A DNA stretch of 8,357 bases from Pseudomonadota bacterium (lineage in GTDB: Bacteria > Pseudomonadota > Gammaproteobacteria > SZUA-229): assembly GCA_030673345.1 (NCBI GenBank), contig DAOVJH010000044.1, positions 1-8,357 on the forward strand, read 5' to 3'. A program made the translations under genes and the position numbers. How positions within the stretch are numbered: position 1 is the stretch's first letter; every line of letters starts with the position of its first letter. Below are positions 7,222 through 8,357 of this stretch, piece after piece. The notes beneath the pieces were generated by a model. It made no database searches. It saw nothing but the letters and a program-made list of their open reading frames with translations, and was not told where the DNA came from.

Positions 7222-8357
7222 ATGGACTCTATGATGGATAAGTTATATCTCGCCATTCCACTTGCTTCGCTGTTCGGCGCTATCGTTGCCGGTTTCTTCG
7301 GTGCGCAGATAGGCCGTAAGGGTGCGCACACTGTCACTATATTAGGTGTCGGTACTTCATTTGTGCTGTCGCTTATAGCACTTAGTCATCATGTATGGGA
7401 TGGCGCACCGGCTTATAACCAGTCTGTTTATGAATGGATGGTGTCTGACGGCATCCGTTTTGAAGTCGGTTTCCTGATCGACAACCTCACCGTGATGATG
7501 ATGTCAGTGGTCACCGGTGTTTCGCTGATGGTGCATGTGTATACTATCGGTTATATGGCAGATGATCTGCATAACTGGCCAAAAGAAAGTCTCGCCGGTA
7601 CTAATTCTTACCAGCGTTTCTTCAGTTATATCTCACTGTTTACTTTCTCCATGCTGATGCTGGTGATGTCTAACAACTTTATGCAGCTGTTCTTCGGTTG
7701 GGAAGCAGTGGGCCTGGTCTCATATTTGTTGATTGGCTTCTGGTCAGTTCGCCCGACGGCTGTTTATGCAAACCTGAAAGCATTTCTGGTTAACCGTGTC
7801 GGTGACTTTGGTTTTATTTTAGGTATCGCCGCCGTAGTAATGTATTCCGGCAGCCTTGATTATTACGAAGTATTTGCCAAGGCTGATGCGATGTCATCGC
7901 AGACCATGAGCATTTTTTCTGGCTCTGAATGGAATGTGGTCAGCGTTATCTGTATTCTGTTGTTCATCGGTGCCATGGGTAAGTCTGCACAGATTCCTTT
8001 ACATGTCTGGCTGCCTGATTCGATGGAAGGCCCGACACCGATCTCTGCACTGATCCATGCAGCGACGATGGTGACTGCGGGTATCTTCATGGTGACACGC
8101 ATGTCGCCACTGTTCGAGTTATCTGAAGCTGCATTAAGTTTTATCATCGTCATCGGTGCATTGACCGCCTTACTCATGGGGCTGGTCGGTATCGTGCAGA
8201 ATGATATAAAACGTGTTGTCGCTTATTCGACTTTGTCTCAGCTGGGTTATATGACTGTTGCACTGGGTGCTTCTGCATACTCAGCCGCTGTGTTCCACCT
8301 GATGACACATGCTTTCTTTAAAGCCCTGCTGTTCCTCGCTGCCGGTTCGGTGATCAT
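7222..8357 (+). CDS. nuoL: NADH-quinone oxidoreductase subunit L, N-terminal part (cut by window end)
   Basis: This is the first 378 codons plus two bases of NuoL (ND5), the distal antiporter-like proton pump of the membrane arm; full proteins are usually well over 600 residues. The frame is open to the window end. The conserved helix FFGWEAVGLVSYLLIGFW contains E161, aligning with E. coli E144. The motif AMGKSAQIPLHVWLPDSMEGPTP contains K254, aligning with E. coli K229. SALIHAATMVTAG with H279 and NDIKRVVAYSTLSQLGYM with K330 follow, and the fragment ends in HLMTHAFFKALLFLAAGSV, all core proton-path motifs. An N-terminal hydrophobic helix (LAIPLASLFGAIVAGFF) follows the start. The segment around 220-237 (KADAMSSQTMSIFSGSEWN) is a variable loop. 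The long C-terminal amphipathic helix typical of NuoL lies beyond the window. The position after nuoK separates it from the related NuoM and NuoN. Confidence 0.97.
   Translation, partial: MDSMMDKLYLAIPLASLFGAIVAGFFGAQIGRKGAHTVTILGVGTSFVLSLIALSHHVWDGAPAYNQSVYEWMVSDGIRFEVGFLIDNLTVMMMSVVTGVSLMVHVYTIGYMADDLHNWPKESLAGTNSYQRFFSYISLFTFSMLMLVMSNNFMQLFFGWEAVGLVSYLLIGFWSVRPTAVYANLKAFLVNRVGDFGFILGIAAVVMYSGSLDYYEVFAKADAMSSQTMSIFSGSEWNVVSVICILLFIGAMGKSAQIPLHVWLPDSMEGPTPISALIHAATMVTAGIFMVTRMSPLFELSEAALSFIIVIGALTALLMGLVGIVQNDIKRVVAYSTLSQLGYMTVALGASAYSAAVFHLMTHAFFKALLFLAAGSVI

Noticed and set aside
1..8357. A novel defence, mobile or biosynthetic system hidden in the window
   Set aside because: Almost every base is accounted for by canonical complex I genes in the standard order. 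There are no foreign genes, integrase, transposase or CRISPR-like repeats, and no non-coding stretch over 22 bases.

Overview
The window is an internal slice of a respiratory complex I (proton-pumping NADH:ubiquinone oxidoreductase, NDH-1) operon. Every gene is on the + strand, in the order nuoD (3' end) - nuoE - nuoF - nuoG - nuoH - nuoI - nuoJ - nuoK - nuoL (5' part). Both ends are cut inside genes, so neither the operon promoter nor its terminator is visible. I see no RNA gene, transposon, CRISPR array, phage gene or non-coding stretch longer than 22 bases.

Organism: protein style and gene order suggest a non-enteric proteobacterium, most likely a gammaproteobacterium. Evidence includes the NuoD end [14 protein letters not shown], a NuoG without the extra N7 iron-sulfur cysteines, and a 162-residue NuoI with the usual proteobacterial N-terminal helix. 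Base composition is moderate. This placement is a judgement from memory of the families, not a search result.

Layout: positions 1-4695 encode the peripheral arm. This comprises the end of the quinone-site subunit NuoD, the NADH-dehydrogenase module NuoE/NuoF (FMN and NAD sites, N1a and N3 clusters) and the large iron-sulfur subunit NuoG. Positions 4692-8357 encode the membrane-side part: NuoH (quinone channel), NuoI (clusters N6a/N6b linking to the quinone site), NuoJ and NuoK (central proton path), and the first 378 codons of NuoL (distal antiporter-like pump). Electrons run NADH -> FMN in NuoF -> clusters in NuoF, NuoG and NuoI -> quinone at the NuoD/NuoB/NuoH interface. The released energy drives proton transfer through NuoH, NuoJ, NuoK and NuoL.

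The genes are tightly packed. There are TAATG overlaps at nuoD/nuoE and nuoF/nuoG, ATGA overlaps at nuoG/nuoH and nuoJ/nuoK, and gaps of 5 to 22 bases elsewhere, indicating one polycistronic mRNA with translational coupling.

No new biological system is apparent. The main departure from a textbook nuo operon is an acidic, Ala/Glu/Asp-rich segment in NuoG (about residues 316-358). At DNA level it contains an imperfect 18-bp tandem repeat overlapping a perfect 13-bp inverted repeat with a 4-base loop. This looks like a lineage-specific insertion in an otherwise conserved enzyme.
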